From CAUZIZ01 sp965219855 (GTDB lineage: Bacteria; Acidobacteriota; UBA6911; RPQK01; JAJDTT01), in the NCBI GenBank assembly GCA_965219855.1, contig CBDCOR010000022.1, forward strand, positions 682,001 through 746,000: DNA of 64,000 nt. The letters are read 5' to 3'. Below, one piece after another: positions 38,496-47,643 of the stretch (the first letter of the stretch is position 1; each line of letters opens with the position of its first letter). A model generated the notes under the pieces. The model was not told the origin of the DNA, did no database searches, and worked only from the letters and a program-made list of their open reading frames with translations. The position numbers were made by a program, and so were the translations under genes.

Positions 38496-40452
38496 CCTAA
38501 GTTACCTCGTAGAAAAGTGATGTAACCTATTGTTAAGATTGGGGTAATGCTATAAATCAGCTGCGTCGGTACTGGGTACATTATAGACGAACGCCGAGGA
38601 GATCCAGGGCTCGCTGCTGAAGCGATGTGGGACGGGTGATTTTGTCGAAGGCTGCTGAGCCGGGCAACTGCGGCTGAATCCGGTTTTTGGAGATCGTGGC
38701 CAAATCGCTGAGCAAGGTCTGAAAGCTGTGCACGGGCCCACCCTCAACGGTGCGCTTGCGGTGAGCCTTGCGGAGGGCCTGAGGAGAGCGCTGAGAGGGT
38801 GCCACCACCGAATCGCGAAGCTGCCTCCCCGCCTCGGGATCCTCGTCGTCGAACAGGATCGGAGCTAACTTCTGTCGCATGTGCCACTCGACGTAGTAGG
38901 CAAGCATGCACAGAAAGACGTGAGCGCGGACCCGATCCTCCAGATGGTGGTAAATGGGTCGGACCTTCAGATCGACACTCTTACAGCTGCGGAAGGCCCG
39001 TTCGGCGACGGACAACCCCTTGTAGGCAGCCACCGTTTGTTCGGCATCCATTTGCTCGCGGGCCAGGTTGGTGCGAATCACATAGATCCCGTCCAGTGCC
39101 GCCTCCTGCTCGATGCGCTCCTGCCGGCGCTGGTAGGAGAAGGACTCCTCGCCGATCTCCAGGACAAAATGCTTGCCCACTTTGTAGCGGTTGAGGACTT
39201 TGCCCACCCGCAGGGCAATCCGATCCTTGCCCTTGAAGCGACGCTTCGGACGTTGCGTTGCCTGGACAATCTTCTCCAACTCCAGCTCGGTCGCCTGGAG
39301 CAGTTGCTGGCGATTGCGGGCCCGTTCCTCCGCTAAGAGGGGATTACGGCAGACAATGAGCCGTTCCCCGGGGTAGTCCGGGCTCTGGATCTCGGCCAGG
39401 TCGCGTTGATCAAACAGGGACAGCTGCAGCGGACCGGATTGAAACAGTTTGCGGATCTGAGGGCCTCGCAGGGCCGTGATCCAGCCCATGCCGGGCAGCG
39501 GCTTGAGCTCCTCCCGAATGCGGGCTTCCGTCAGCATTCCTCGATCGGCGACCACCACCACCGAGCGCAACCCGAAGCGTTGGCGCAGTTTTTGGATTTG
39601 GCTGGTCACTGTTGTGGGGTCCGCTCGGTTGCCTTCGAAGACCTCGACCGCGACGGGGCAGCCTTTCGCACAGCAGGCCGAAGACGATCTGCAGCGTACC
39701 CCCTTTGCCGTCTCGGGAATACCCCCGCTGGGCCAACGGGCAACTCCTCCCTTCGAAGTAGGTCGAGGTGACGTCGTAGATCACGAGGCAACCGTCCTGC
39801 AGGCGCTGAGCCGCCAGCTGGTTTTCAATCTTTGGTTGTCGAACGAGCAGCCAGTCCAAGGCGCCGTACAGATCATCGGCCGTCGCGGCCTCCACCTGTA
39901 AGAGCTCGCCCAAGCTGCTGGACAGGGTCTGGGGATCCCATCCGCGTGCGGTGGCCAGCTTGGAGCGGGGCTCCAGGATGCGCGCCACGATCAGGGCCAC
40001 TACCAGGCGGCGCTGCAGGCTGTTGCGAGTGGCCAGTAAGCGCTCCAAACCGAGGCGGCGCAGGGTACCCAAGACGGCCGCCACATGACCATGGGGGCGA
40101 GTGCGCTGGACCTGGAAGGCTTGGCTCAAGTCGGAGATGACGGAGCCTCCCTTCAAGAGGCTGCGCAGGCCTTCGACGATCTCCGCGGGCCACTTGCTGA
40201 GGTTAGCCAGAGTGCGCTTGCGCACCTTGCCGGCTTGCCGGTAGGACTCGCGCAGGAGAATGGCCGGGGGCGAGTTGCGGTTGGGAACGGATTCGATGTA
40301 CATGGGCACTATAATATCACATACTACCGACAATAAAGGACACTAAAGCAACTATTACATGGGTACAGATTGTCGAACACAAAAAGACCCTTACCTGATG
40401 ATCCACAATGGCTTACAGGTTGTTTTTCAGCTAGTTTTCAGGGTAACTTCGG
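38496..40452 (-). mobile_element. IS1634-family element, copy 1
   Basis: 1957 bp with the 6-bp duplication CTTAGA (38490-38495, 40453-40458). Ends share CYRAAGTTACC (CCTAAGTTACC on the left, CCGAAGTTACC on the right). Copy 2 at the right edge of the window is nearly identical. Confidence 0.9.
38581..40303 (-). pseudogene. IS1634-family transposase, frame broken near 39670
   Basis: The ATG at 40303 opens MYIESVPNRNSPPAILLRES and runs through CLVIYDVTSTYFEGRSCP (first Asp) to IVFGLLC. The continuation PVAVEVFEGNRADPTTVTSQ is in another frame, then VVVVADRGMLTEARI (second Asp) and IYHHLEDRVRAHVFLCML (Glu region) to the end. The break is shared exactly with copy 2. Without it the protein would be about 570 residues, normal for the family. 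Confidence 0.85.
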
Positions 40453-40459
40453 CTTAGAC

Positions 40460-41500
40460 TTAGAACTTCCCCTCACGGTTCTGGAATCCGGTCGGTTTGC
40501 CCAGCGTTTCTCTGCCGTGGCGGACCCAGTCAGCGGTCCAGTGGAGCATCTGAGCCGAGCTGGTTTGCGGCTTGCCCAGCACTCGATGTCCATTCTGGCC
40601 GTTGCTCAGCAGGGCGTCTGGTGCTTCGATGCCTGTGAGGTGGACGCGTTTGTTCAGCATTCGTCCCAGTTCCCGTGCTGTCTCTCGGATGGGGAAGATT
40701 TCCTCGCCAGCAACGTTCACGACAAAAGGCGGAGAGGCTGTGTGTTGCAAAGCCGACAGCGCCATGGCGTTGGCGTCGGCTTGCCAGATCACGTTTACGT
40801 GACCCATCGCGAGGTCGATCGGCTGTTCTGCCCAGACTTTCTGTGCCAGATCCACCAACACTCCATAGCGCAGTTCGGTGGCGTAGTTCAGGCGTAGCAA
40901 CACCACCGGAACCGGTAGAGAGCGGCTGAAATACTGGAAGATCCGCTCTCGGCCCAGGGCGGCCATGGCATACTCACCCACTGGATTTGGAATGTCAGTC
41001 TCGACCGATCCTCCGCGGTCGTTGGCCACCAATCCATAGACGTTGCCGGTTGAAAACGCGACGATGCGGCTGTCGTGGTACTTCCGACAGACGAGGCCGG
41101 GCAGGTGACAATTCATGGCCCAGGTCATCGATGGATCCGCGCTTGCCCCGAACTTGAAGCCCGCCATATGGACGACGTTCGCGACCTGGGGTAGTGAGTC
41201 GACGAAGGCTTCGTCCAGCAGATTGCCGGCGATGGTTTCTACTCCGTGTTCTTCCAATCGCTCCCGTACACCCGCTTCGGAAAAGCGTGAAACCCCGACC
41301 ACCCTCCGATCGATGCCTGGCACCTGTGAGGCCCGCTTGGCCATTCGCGCCAGAGTGGGACCCATCTTCCCTCCGACGCCCAGCAGGATGAGATCGCCCG
41401 AGAGGCGGCCCATCGCTGCCACTGCCTGGGCACTGGGCGTGCTCAGGTTCTCTTCCAGCTCGGCGACCGTTTGTGGGGTGGCAGGTAGAGACTTCTTCAC
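40460..41500 (-). CDS. NAD-dependent epimerase/dehydratase-like protein
   Basis: 346 residues from GTG at 41500; the start overlaps the stop of the upstream FAD oxidoreductase gene (GTGA). Rossmann motif LLGVGGKMGPTLAR near residues 39-52, VVHMAGFKFG and FSTGNVYG in the extended-SDR positions. The expected YxxxK reads YAMAA (GEYAMAALGRER), so the catalytic Lys is missing. Third gene of a GT2-oxidoreductase-epimerase operon, probably making or modifying a lipid-linked sugar. The missing Lys suggests a non-canonical reaction or a regulatory role. Confidence 0.8.
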   Translation of the reverse strand: MKKSLPATPQTVAELEENLSTPSAQAVAAMGRLSGDLILLGVGGKMGPTLARMAKRASQVPGIDRRVVGVSRFSEAGVRERLEEHGVETIAGNLLDEAFVDSLPQVANVVHMAGFKFGASADPSMTWAMNCHLPGLVCRKYHDSRIVAFSTGNVYGLVANDRGGSVETDIPNPVGEYAMAALGRERIFQYFSRSLPVPVVLLRLNYATELRYGVLVDLAQKVWAEQPIDLAMGHVNVIWQADANAMALSALQHTASPPFVVNVAGEEIFPIRETARELGRMLNKRVHLTGIEAPDALLSNGQNGHRVLGKPQTSSAQMLHWTADWVRHGRETLGKPTGFQNREGKF

Positions 41501-42896
41501 TTTAGAAACACACCGCTGTTGGCGTAGTCGGGACGGTCAATCGTGAATTCTTCCCCGAGGTCGAGAACTCGGTTCACCGCTTCGACTCCCTGCATAAAGG
41601 AATGGTCTTGGTTGGAGACCTCGTACTTCCAAGCTCCAAAGCGGCCGCGAGAGAAAATCCGGCGTTTTTCCAGCTCGGGGCGGATGGCGGCCAGCACCTT
41701 TTGTCCCTTTCCAGGAAGGGCGTAGGATAGCCCCGCTCCTCTCGTCTGTGCCAGAAGGAGATCACTTGTGCGTTCTGGGAGATGAGTCCGTCACTTCTCA
41801 TCGCCTCCAGCGTCCAGCTCTCGAGTCTTGATTGATCAACGGGTTTGGCGGGGGACTCACACACCTCGGCCTTCAGTGACCAATAGTCTTCTCCCTGGGG
41901 AACGTTGTTGGGAGAGTAGTTGGAAAAAACTGTGACGCGGTAGTAGGGGCTGTTGCCTTCAGGGAAGTACATCCAGCACTTCTTGGCCAGGGTTTCGGGC
42001 TTGCCTCCTCTGAGTCCAATCCCCAGTATGTTGCAGCTGCTGAATACCAGAGAGGACGCCGCCTGAGCAGCCTCCGAGCTCAGATCGGTGCATCTGAGGC
42101 AAGGGGCGTCCAGAGGCAGGGAGCTGATCAGGGTATCGAACGACAGAGGTTGCCCCGAATGGAGTTTGATTGTCCTTTTGGAGGTGTTGATTTCGGTTAC
42201 CCTGCGGCCATAACGGAGACGTTGGGGTGGCAGCAGTTTGGCGACCCCATCCCAGATGGCCCCGGTTCCTCCCCGAAGCGGAAAGCGAAACCGGCTATTG
42301 GGTCCCCAGCCGACATCGTCTCGGTTCTCCTTCAGGTTCTGCCGGATCCGCGCCAGATTGGGGACCGCGACCCGCTCCCCCATCCAGCCGATCGAGATCG
42401 AGTCCAGCGGATATCCCCACACCTTGAGGTTATAGGGCACCATAAAGATGTCGGCGATTCCCTCGCCGAAGGTGGAATAGATCCACTCCCGAAAGTTCCT
42501 GGGTGCGGTGCTGCTTCTGAGTTTGTCGGCTCGCTCCAGTCCCTTCCAGGCCAGCAGCCGTTCCTCAGTGTCCAGGCGATGGATGTTGTTCTTGAAGGGA
42601 TAGGGGATGAATCGCTCCCGCATCCAGACCCAGGACTCCCGCTCGTGGAAGAGCCAATCTTTTCCCAGAGCTCGATCCAGGACCGAGTCGTAGTACTTGT
42701 AGTGGCTGAACTGAACGTGTCCTCCTACATCCCAGGTGAAGCCTTGTTGATCCAGGTAGCTGGAGGCAAGGCCTCCCGGTGTTTCGCGGCTCTCGAGCAC
42801 TACAAAGTCATCTACTCCCAGCTCCTGCAAACGATAGGCGGCGCCCAGACCGGTCGGTCCAGCGCCCAGAATCACGATCCGTCCCGGGTCCTTCAT
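41497..42896 (-). pseudogene. FAD-dependent amine-oxidase/UGM-like oxidoreductase, one frameshift near 41705
   Basis: The ATG at 42896 overlaps the GT2 stop (ATGA). The N-terminal FAD motif IVILGAGPTGLGAAYRL (residues 6-22) is followed by ESRETPGGLASSY. The middle has VGGHVQFSHYKYYDSVL and FMVPYNLKVWGYPLD, as in protoporphyrinogen-oxidase or UDP-galactopyranose-mutase-like proteins of exopolysaccharide loci. The frame ends at FLERDK; one missing A in an A run restores VLAAIRPELEKRRIFSRGRFGAWKYE and the true C-terminus. About 466 residues when joined. A single homopolymer change could be a sequencing error. Confidence 0.8.
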
Positions 42897-43627
42897 TTCT
42901 TCCTGATCGCCCGCCGTGCCTTGTAGGCCACGGCTACTGTCTGGACGAAGCTGTCGAAAGCTGCTTTCAGCAGTGTCCACTTCACCAGCACGGTTGCGCC
43001 GGCAGCCACTCGCCCCCGGTGGATCACCGGTTCTTCGTGGATCCGGAGTCCGGCTCGACCAGCCAAGCCGGAGAGGATGACGTTGGGGGCGAAGGTGTTG
43101 TCTGGAAGATAGGCGATGAGGGGCTTCAGCGATTGGCTGCGCATCAGCCGAAACGGAGTATTGACGTCCCCAACCGAGCGGCCGAACAGCAGGGCCACGG
43201 TGAGTCGAGAGCACTTCGTGATAATTCGTCGTGCCAGGACGGACTCTCGACCTTGTCGATAACCCAGCAGAAAGTCGAAGGTCTCGCGCTTCTCCCACAG
43301 CTTGGAGAACTGGTCGGCGGGAATTTCACCATCTCCATCGATCTGAAACATCCACTCTCCCACAGCCTCATGGTATGCCTTGAGGATCGTGGGTCCGTGT
43401 CCTCGATTGGAATGCCGGGTAACCCTCAGCCTGGGGTTGGTTCCTGCCAACTTCTCCAGGATGGCACCAGTCTTGTCCGTGGAGCCATCGTCGTAGACGA
43501 GCAACTCATAATCGATCGAGATCTGGTCCAGTTGAGTAGTCCACAGAGACAGGACCTGGGAAATGCCTTCTGCTTCGTTGAAGACCGGGATGACTACCGA
43601 AAGTTCGTGTCGACGTTGAGTGTCCAC
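42893..43627 (-). CDS. Family 2 glycosyltransferase
   Basis: 244 residues, GTG start. GT-A fold: SVVIPVFNEAEGI at residues 10-22, YDDGSTDKT, and QIDGDGEIPADQ as the metal-binding acidic motif. Similar to dolichol-phosphate or polyprenyl-phosphate sugar transferases, without C-terminal membrane helices apart from one hydrophobic segment near 210. First gene of a three-gene operon (start/stop overlaps with both followers). Confidence 0.88.
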   Translation of the reverse strand: MDTQRRHELSVVIPVFNEAEGISQVLSLWTTQLDQISIDYELLVYDDGSTDKTGAILEKLAGTNPRLRVTRHSNRGHGPTILKAYHEAVGEWMFQIDGDGEIPADQFSKLWEKRETFDFLLGYRQGRESVLARRIITKCSRLTVALLFGRSVGDVNTPFRLMRSQSLKPLIAYLPDNTFAPNVILSGLAGRAGLRIHEEPVIHRGRVAAGATVLVKWTLLKAAFDSFVQTVAVAYKARRAIRKK

Positions 43628-43707
43628 TTACGATGCCCCGGAGCAAGCTAACCCAAGTGGCCATGGATGGCAATGTCAGGGTCTTCGAGCTCGAAGCTTT
43701 GGCGGCT

Positions 43708-45063
43708 TCAGAAATCGACCTGGAAGCGGGTCTGGAAGATGTTGGCTTCTCCTATGTCCTCGCGATCCGCCAGGACGTAGTTGAACATGATGCGCGTGTT
43801 CGGATTCAGAAACCAGTTGAGCCCAAGGGTAAAATTGTTCAGCTCGCCGCCCAGGATACTGCCGTGATTCAGATCCAGCCGGGAATACCGAGCCGCCAGT
43901 TGCCAGGCCCCCAGTCCTTTTTCACCACCGAATAGATTACCCCTGGGGCGAACCCGAGTGAAGGTGCCGGTATCCCGCTTGTAGCGCCGGTTTTCTCCGG
44001 TCAGGAAGAAGCTGCCCGCCACGTAGAAGCTGTTGAAGGATGGGTCTCCCAACCCTGGAGAGTCGGTCGCTGCATTCACATACTCGGTTTGCAGAGAGAA
44101 GGGTCCCTGGACCAAGGCGGCTTCCACGCCCAGGAGGTCCTCGGATCTCGCCGGAAAGGATCGGGTATCGATCCACCGCGTGGAGAGATGGGTTTCGGGT
44201 CTGGCTCTGAGACGCAGCCTGTCGAGGATCGGATTTCTCCGGCTGTAGGCCAGTCCAAGATGCACCAGCCTCCTGCCTTCGTCTTCATACAGGGGTAGCC
44301 CTGTGACCCTGGTGGTCAAGCTGTAGTTCTCCGAGCCAAGGCCGGTAGCCGTGTCAGGAGCATCCTTGAATACGCCGGCGGCCCAGGTCATCCGTTCGTC
44401 TGCCAGGGGGTTTGTGAACAGGAACCCGGTATTTCTTGAGGGCATCAATGAAGTGGCTAGGGCACGCTCCATAAAGGTGATGTACCGGCTGCTGTTCATC
44501 AACTCGAGGCCGAAAGGCTCTTTGAAATGTCCAATGCGAAACTTTCCCAGGCCCGGGATGTTTTTGATTCCAATCCAGACATCCTTGAAATCAGCATCGC
44601 TGCCGGCAAAATCGTACTGGGCTTTGAACTCGACACGATCGTGGATGGTTCCCGACATATAGAGGCGAGAAGCGCGGAACTCGGTTCCCCCGACCGAGGT
44701 GAAGTTTTCCTTCACGGCCCGATCGGCGGAAAACCCGACCCAGTCGTTCATGATTCGGCCTCCCAACTTGAGCTTGACGCTCTGGTCGGCCGAATCCATT
44801 CGCATCCCCTCTTTCCAATAGGCGCGAAGGGTAGACGGATCTGGGGTAGGAGTGGCTTCTGGCTTGCTCCCAGGTGTCTCTACTGCTTTCTCAACTGGTG
44901 CCTGCTCGGGATCCTTCTCCACCACCTGCAGGAGTAGACGCTTCAGTTCCGCGACCTCTTTCTCTAGAGTTTCGAGCCTCGAGAGCAGTTCCTTCTGATC
45001 TTGGGCGCCGAGAGGCAAAACAGCCAGCAGCATAAGTGCAGAGAATGAATAGATCCGCTTCAT
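43708..45063 (-). CDS. oprP: Phosphate-selective porin O/P-like
   Basis: 451 residues. The start at MKRIYSFS is chosen for GAGG six bases upstream. Signal peptide ends near LPLGAQ; a short coiled coil (LLSRLETLEKEVAELKRLLLQV) precedes a 16-strand-type barrel with family motifs FEFRAS-like TEFRASRLYMSG and DFKDVWIGIKNIPGLGKFRIGHFKEPFGLE. The C-terminus is FQVDF. Being the last gene of the pst operon supports phosphate or polyphosphate uptake across the outer membrane. Confidence 0.92.
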   Translation of the reverse strand: MKRIYSFSALMLLAVLPLGAQDQKELLSRLETLEKEVAELKRLLLQVVEKDPEQAPVEKAVETPGSKPEATPTPDPSTLRAYWKEGMRMDSADQSVKLKLGGRIMNDWVGFSADRAVKENFTSVGGTEFRASRLYMSGTIHDRVEFKAQYDFAGSDADFKDVWIGIKNIPGLGKFRIGHFKEPFGLELMNSSRYITFMERALATSLMPSRNTGFLFTNPLADERMTWAAGVFKDAPDTATGLGSENYSLTTRVTGLPLYEDEGRRLVHLGLAYSRRNPILDRLRLRARPETHLSTRWIDTRSFPARSEDLLGVEAALVQGPFSLQTEYVNAATDSPGLGDPSFNSFYVAGSFFLTGENRRYKRDTGTFTRVRPRGNLFGGEKGLGAWQLAARYSRLDLNHGSILGGELNNFTLGLNWFLNPNTRIMFNYVLADREDIGEANIFQTRFQVDF

Positions 45064-45089
45064 AACATTCCTCATTGGCAAACGTCTTT

Positions 45090-45956
45090 CTAACCGTAGC
45101 GACCTTCGATGTAGTCGGCGGTTTCCTGGTGTTGAGGGGTGACAAACATATCCCCTGTCTTGGTGTGCTCGATGAGCTTTCCCAGCAACATGAACGCACA
45201 CTCATCACTGGCCCGCCGGGCTTGAGCCATGTTGTGGGTGACGATCAGGATAGAGTACTGCCCTCGCAGCTCCCAGAGAAGCTCTTCCACGGCCTCTGTC
45301 CCCTCTGGGTCCAAGGCGGAGCAGGGTTCATCCATTAGCAGAACCGTCGGCTTCACGGGTAGCAGACGGGCGATACACAGTTTCTGCTGTTCTTCCAGCG
45401 AAAGCTCGGTCGCTCTGTTTCCCAGGCGGTCTTTGACGCTGTCCCAGAGAAGGACTTGTCTCAGAGCCTGCTCGACAATCTCATCTTTCTCCATGGGAGG
45501 GTCCTTGGGATTTCTGGGAGTATGGATGTCGTAACCAAAAAGCACGTTGTCGCGTATGGATATGGGGAGAGGATTGGGTCGCTGGAAGACCATACCGACC
45601 TGGCAGCGCAGTTGAGCCAGCTCTACGGTCTCCTCATAGATGTTCTGGCCAAAAACCTCCACCGAACCCTGAGTGCGTACCGAACTGATCCGTTCGTTGA
45701 TTCGATTGACGCGGCGGAGCAGCGTGGTTTTTCCGCATTCCGAGGGTCCTATGAGCGCTGTGATCAAACCACTCTTGACCTGAAAGTCTACTTCAAAGAG
45801 GGCCTGGAAGGTTCCATACCAGAGGCTGAGCTTCAGCGTACGGATCGCCAGCGCCACAGGTTCCTGGTCGATCTCCACAGCAGGGCCCTCTTGATTAACG
45901 GCGACTTTCAGGGAGACTTCCGTCGTGGGAGGGGGCCCTTTAAGGGATTCGCTCAA
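45090..45956 (-). CDS. pstB: PstB1: phosphate ABC transporter ATPase with degenerate signature motif
   Basis: 288 residues from TTG with AAGGAG upstream; an N-terminal extension of about 35 residues precedes the ATPase. Walker A GPSECGKTT (70-78), Q-loop Gln125 in GMVFQRPNP, Walker B VLLMDEP (205-211) and switch His241 in VTHNMAQA are all canonical. The ABC signature, normally LSGGQQQRL, reads LSLEEQQKL (185-193), losing both Gly and the Gln. It lies 23 bases after pstB2. Predicted to dimerise with PstB2, which has the opposite set of defects. Confidence 0.92.
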   Translation of the reverse strand: MSESLKGPPPTTEVSLKVAVNQEGPAVEIDQEPVALAIRTLKLSLWYGTFQALFEVDFQVKSGLITALIGPSECGKTTLLRRVNRINERISSVRTQGSVEVFGQNIYEETVELAQLRCQVGMVFQRPNPLPISIRDNVLFGYDIHTPRNPKDPPMEKDEIVEQALRQVLLWDSVKDRLGNRATELSLEEQQKLCIARLLPVKPTVLLMDEPCSALDPEGTEAVEELLWELRGQYSILIVTHNMAQARRASDECAFMLLGKLIEHTKTGDMFVTPQHQETADYIEGRYG

Positions 45957-45979
45957 CTCTACCGGCTCCTTTCCTTCAC

Positions 45980-46780
45980 TTAACCGAAGCGTCCCAGGAT
46001 GTAATCCCGAGTTCGGTCATCCTGGACGGATCCGGAGAACATCTCTTCTGTGGGACCGATTTCAACACAGTTCCCAGTCAGGAAGAAGGCGGTTCGATCG
46101 GCCAGCCGCCGCGCCTGCTGGACCAGATTGGTGACCAGGATGATGGTCATCTCTGATTTGAGCTCCTTCAGGACGTCCTCGATTCGCATGGTCGTCACGG
46201 GATCGACTGCGATCGAAAATTCGTCGAGCATGAGCAGTTTGGGATTCTGTGAAAGTGCCCGAGCGATAGTCAGGCGCTGCTGCTGTCCTCCGGAGAGCAG
46301 GCTCCCCAGCGAGTCCAATCGGTCTCGAACCTCGTCCCACAGCGCAGCCCGTCTGAGACAGCGCTCGACCACGATCTCGAGATCGGCCTTCTTCTTGATG
46401 CCGGCTAGACGGGGCGCCAGGGCCACGTTGTCATAGACGCTCAAGGGCAGGCCTACCGGAAGGGGGAAGACGACGCCGATCTGCGCCCGCAGGGCATAGA
46501 CATTTCGCCATTGGGTGGTACTGCGGCCCTGGAAGAGGATATCCCCCGTCACTTTCATCGAGGGATTGAACAGGTCCATTCGATTGATGGCTTTCAGCAG
46601 GGAGGTCTTGCCGCCATTGGCAGGACCGATGATGCCGAAGACCTCATTCTTCTTGACCGAAAGACTCACTCCGTTCAAGGCCAGACGGCCTCCGTAGCTG
46701 ATGGAGAGATCGTTGACCTCCAGAACGGTCTCGTCTACGAGAGGGGGGGCGTCCGGAGAAGTGATGCTCTTCTCTACCAC
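45980..46780 (-). CDS. pstB: PstB2: phosphate ABC transporter ATPase with degenerate Q-loop and H-switch
   Basis: 266 residues from GTG overlapping the pstA end by seven bases. The signature LSGGQQQRL (162-170) is perfect. The Q-loop Gln is Pro106 (GVVFPLP instead of GMVFQKP), the switch His is Asn218 (VTNLVQQA instead of VTHNMQQA), and the Walker B/D-loop reads LLMLDEFSIAVDP instead of LLMDEPCSALDP. Walker A GPANGGKTS (52-60) is usable. These are exactly the motifs kept in PstB1, so a heterodimer would have one good and one degenerate ATP site. Confidence 0.92.
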   Translation of the reverse strand: MVEKSITSPDAPPLVDETVLEVNDLSISYGGRLALNGVSLSVKKNEVFGIIGPANGGKTSLLKAINRMDLFNPSMKVTGDILFQGRSTTQWRNVYALRAQIGVVFPLPVGLPLSVYDNVALAPRLAGIKKKADLEIVVERCLRRAALWDEVRDRLDSLGSLLSGGQQQRLTIARALSQNPKLLMLDEFSIAVDPVTTMRIEDVLKELKSEMTIILVTNLVQQARRLADRTAFFLTGNCVEIGPTEEMFSGSVQDDRTRDYILGRFG

Positions 46781-47643
46781 TTCTTCTTCCCCCGGAGATA
46801 CATGCGAAAGGCAATGGAGAAAGAATTCATGACGAGGACGATGCCGATCAGCAGCAGTGCGACGCCGTAGGGCAGGTGCTCGGGTACCCCAGGAACCTGA
46901 GTGGAAATCACGAACAGATGGAGGGAGAGTGCCATGGTCTGGTCGAAGACGCTGTTGGGTAGAAACGGCAGGAAGAACGCCGCACCTGTGAACATGATGG
47001 GTGCCGTTTCTCCTGCCGTTCGAGAGACCTCCAGGATGATGCCGGTCAAGATGCCGCTTCCCGCATTGGGGAGAACGACCTTCGGAATCGTCTGCCAGCG
47101 GGTGGCACCCATACTCCAACAAGCCTCCCGGAACGCCTGAGGCACGGCTTGAAGAGATTCCCGTGTCGCCACAATCACCACCGGAAGCGTCATGACTGCT
47201 AGCGTCAAGGAAGCCGCCAGAATGCTGGTTCCGAATCCGAAGAAGAGGACAAAGGCCCCCACGCCGAAGAGAGCATGGACGATGGAAGGGACTCCGGCCA
47301 GGTTGATGATGGCCAGGTTGATCAAGCGCGTTAGCCAGTTGTCGGGCGCGTATTCGCTCAGGTAGATGGCTGCGGCGACCCCCAGTGGGACCGAGAACAG
47401 AAGGGCAGTCAGGACCAGCAGCAAAGTGCCCAGCAGAGCCGGAAAGATACCGCCAGCCGTCATTCCCTTTTCCGGAAAGGAGAAAAGGAAGGTTAGCGAG
47501 AAGGCGGGGGCTCCGCGCTGGATCAGGACCCCCAGGATGATCACTACCGGCGCGATCAGCATTACCGTCATGGCTAGGAACAGGATCCGCAGGCGTCCCT
47601 GGACTCTCAGGTTACGGTGGTTGAGCTCGGTGGCCTCGAACAC
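46774..47643 (-). CDS. pstA: PstA phosphate ABC transporter permease
   Basis: 289 residues, GTG start overlapping the pstC stop by one base. Six membrane helices; the BPD-transport loop reads REACWSMGATRWQTIPKVVLPNAGSGI (EAA motif), the contact site for the ATPases. Pairs with PstC in the inner membrane. Confidence 0.95.
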   Translation of the reverse strand: MFEATELNHRNLRVQGRLRILFLAMTVMLIAPVVIILGVLIQRGAPAFSLTFLFSFPEKGMTAGGIFPALLGTLLLVLTALLFSVPLGVAAAIYLSEYAPDNWLTRLINLAIINLAGVPSIVHALFGVGAFVLFFGFGTSILAASLTLAVMTLPVVIVATRESLQAVPQAFREACWSMGATRWQTIPKVVLPNAGSGILTGIILEVSRTAGETAPIMFTGAAFFLPFLPNSVFDQTMALSLHLFVISTQVPGVPEHLPYGVALLLIGIVLVMNSFSIAFRMYLRGKKKW

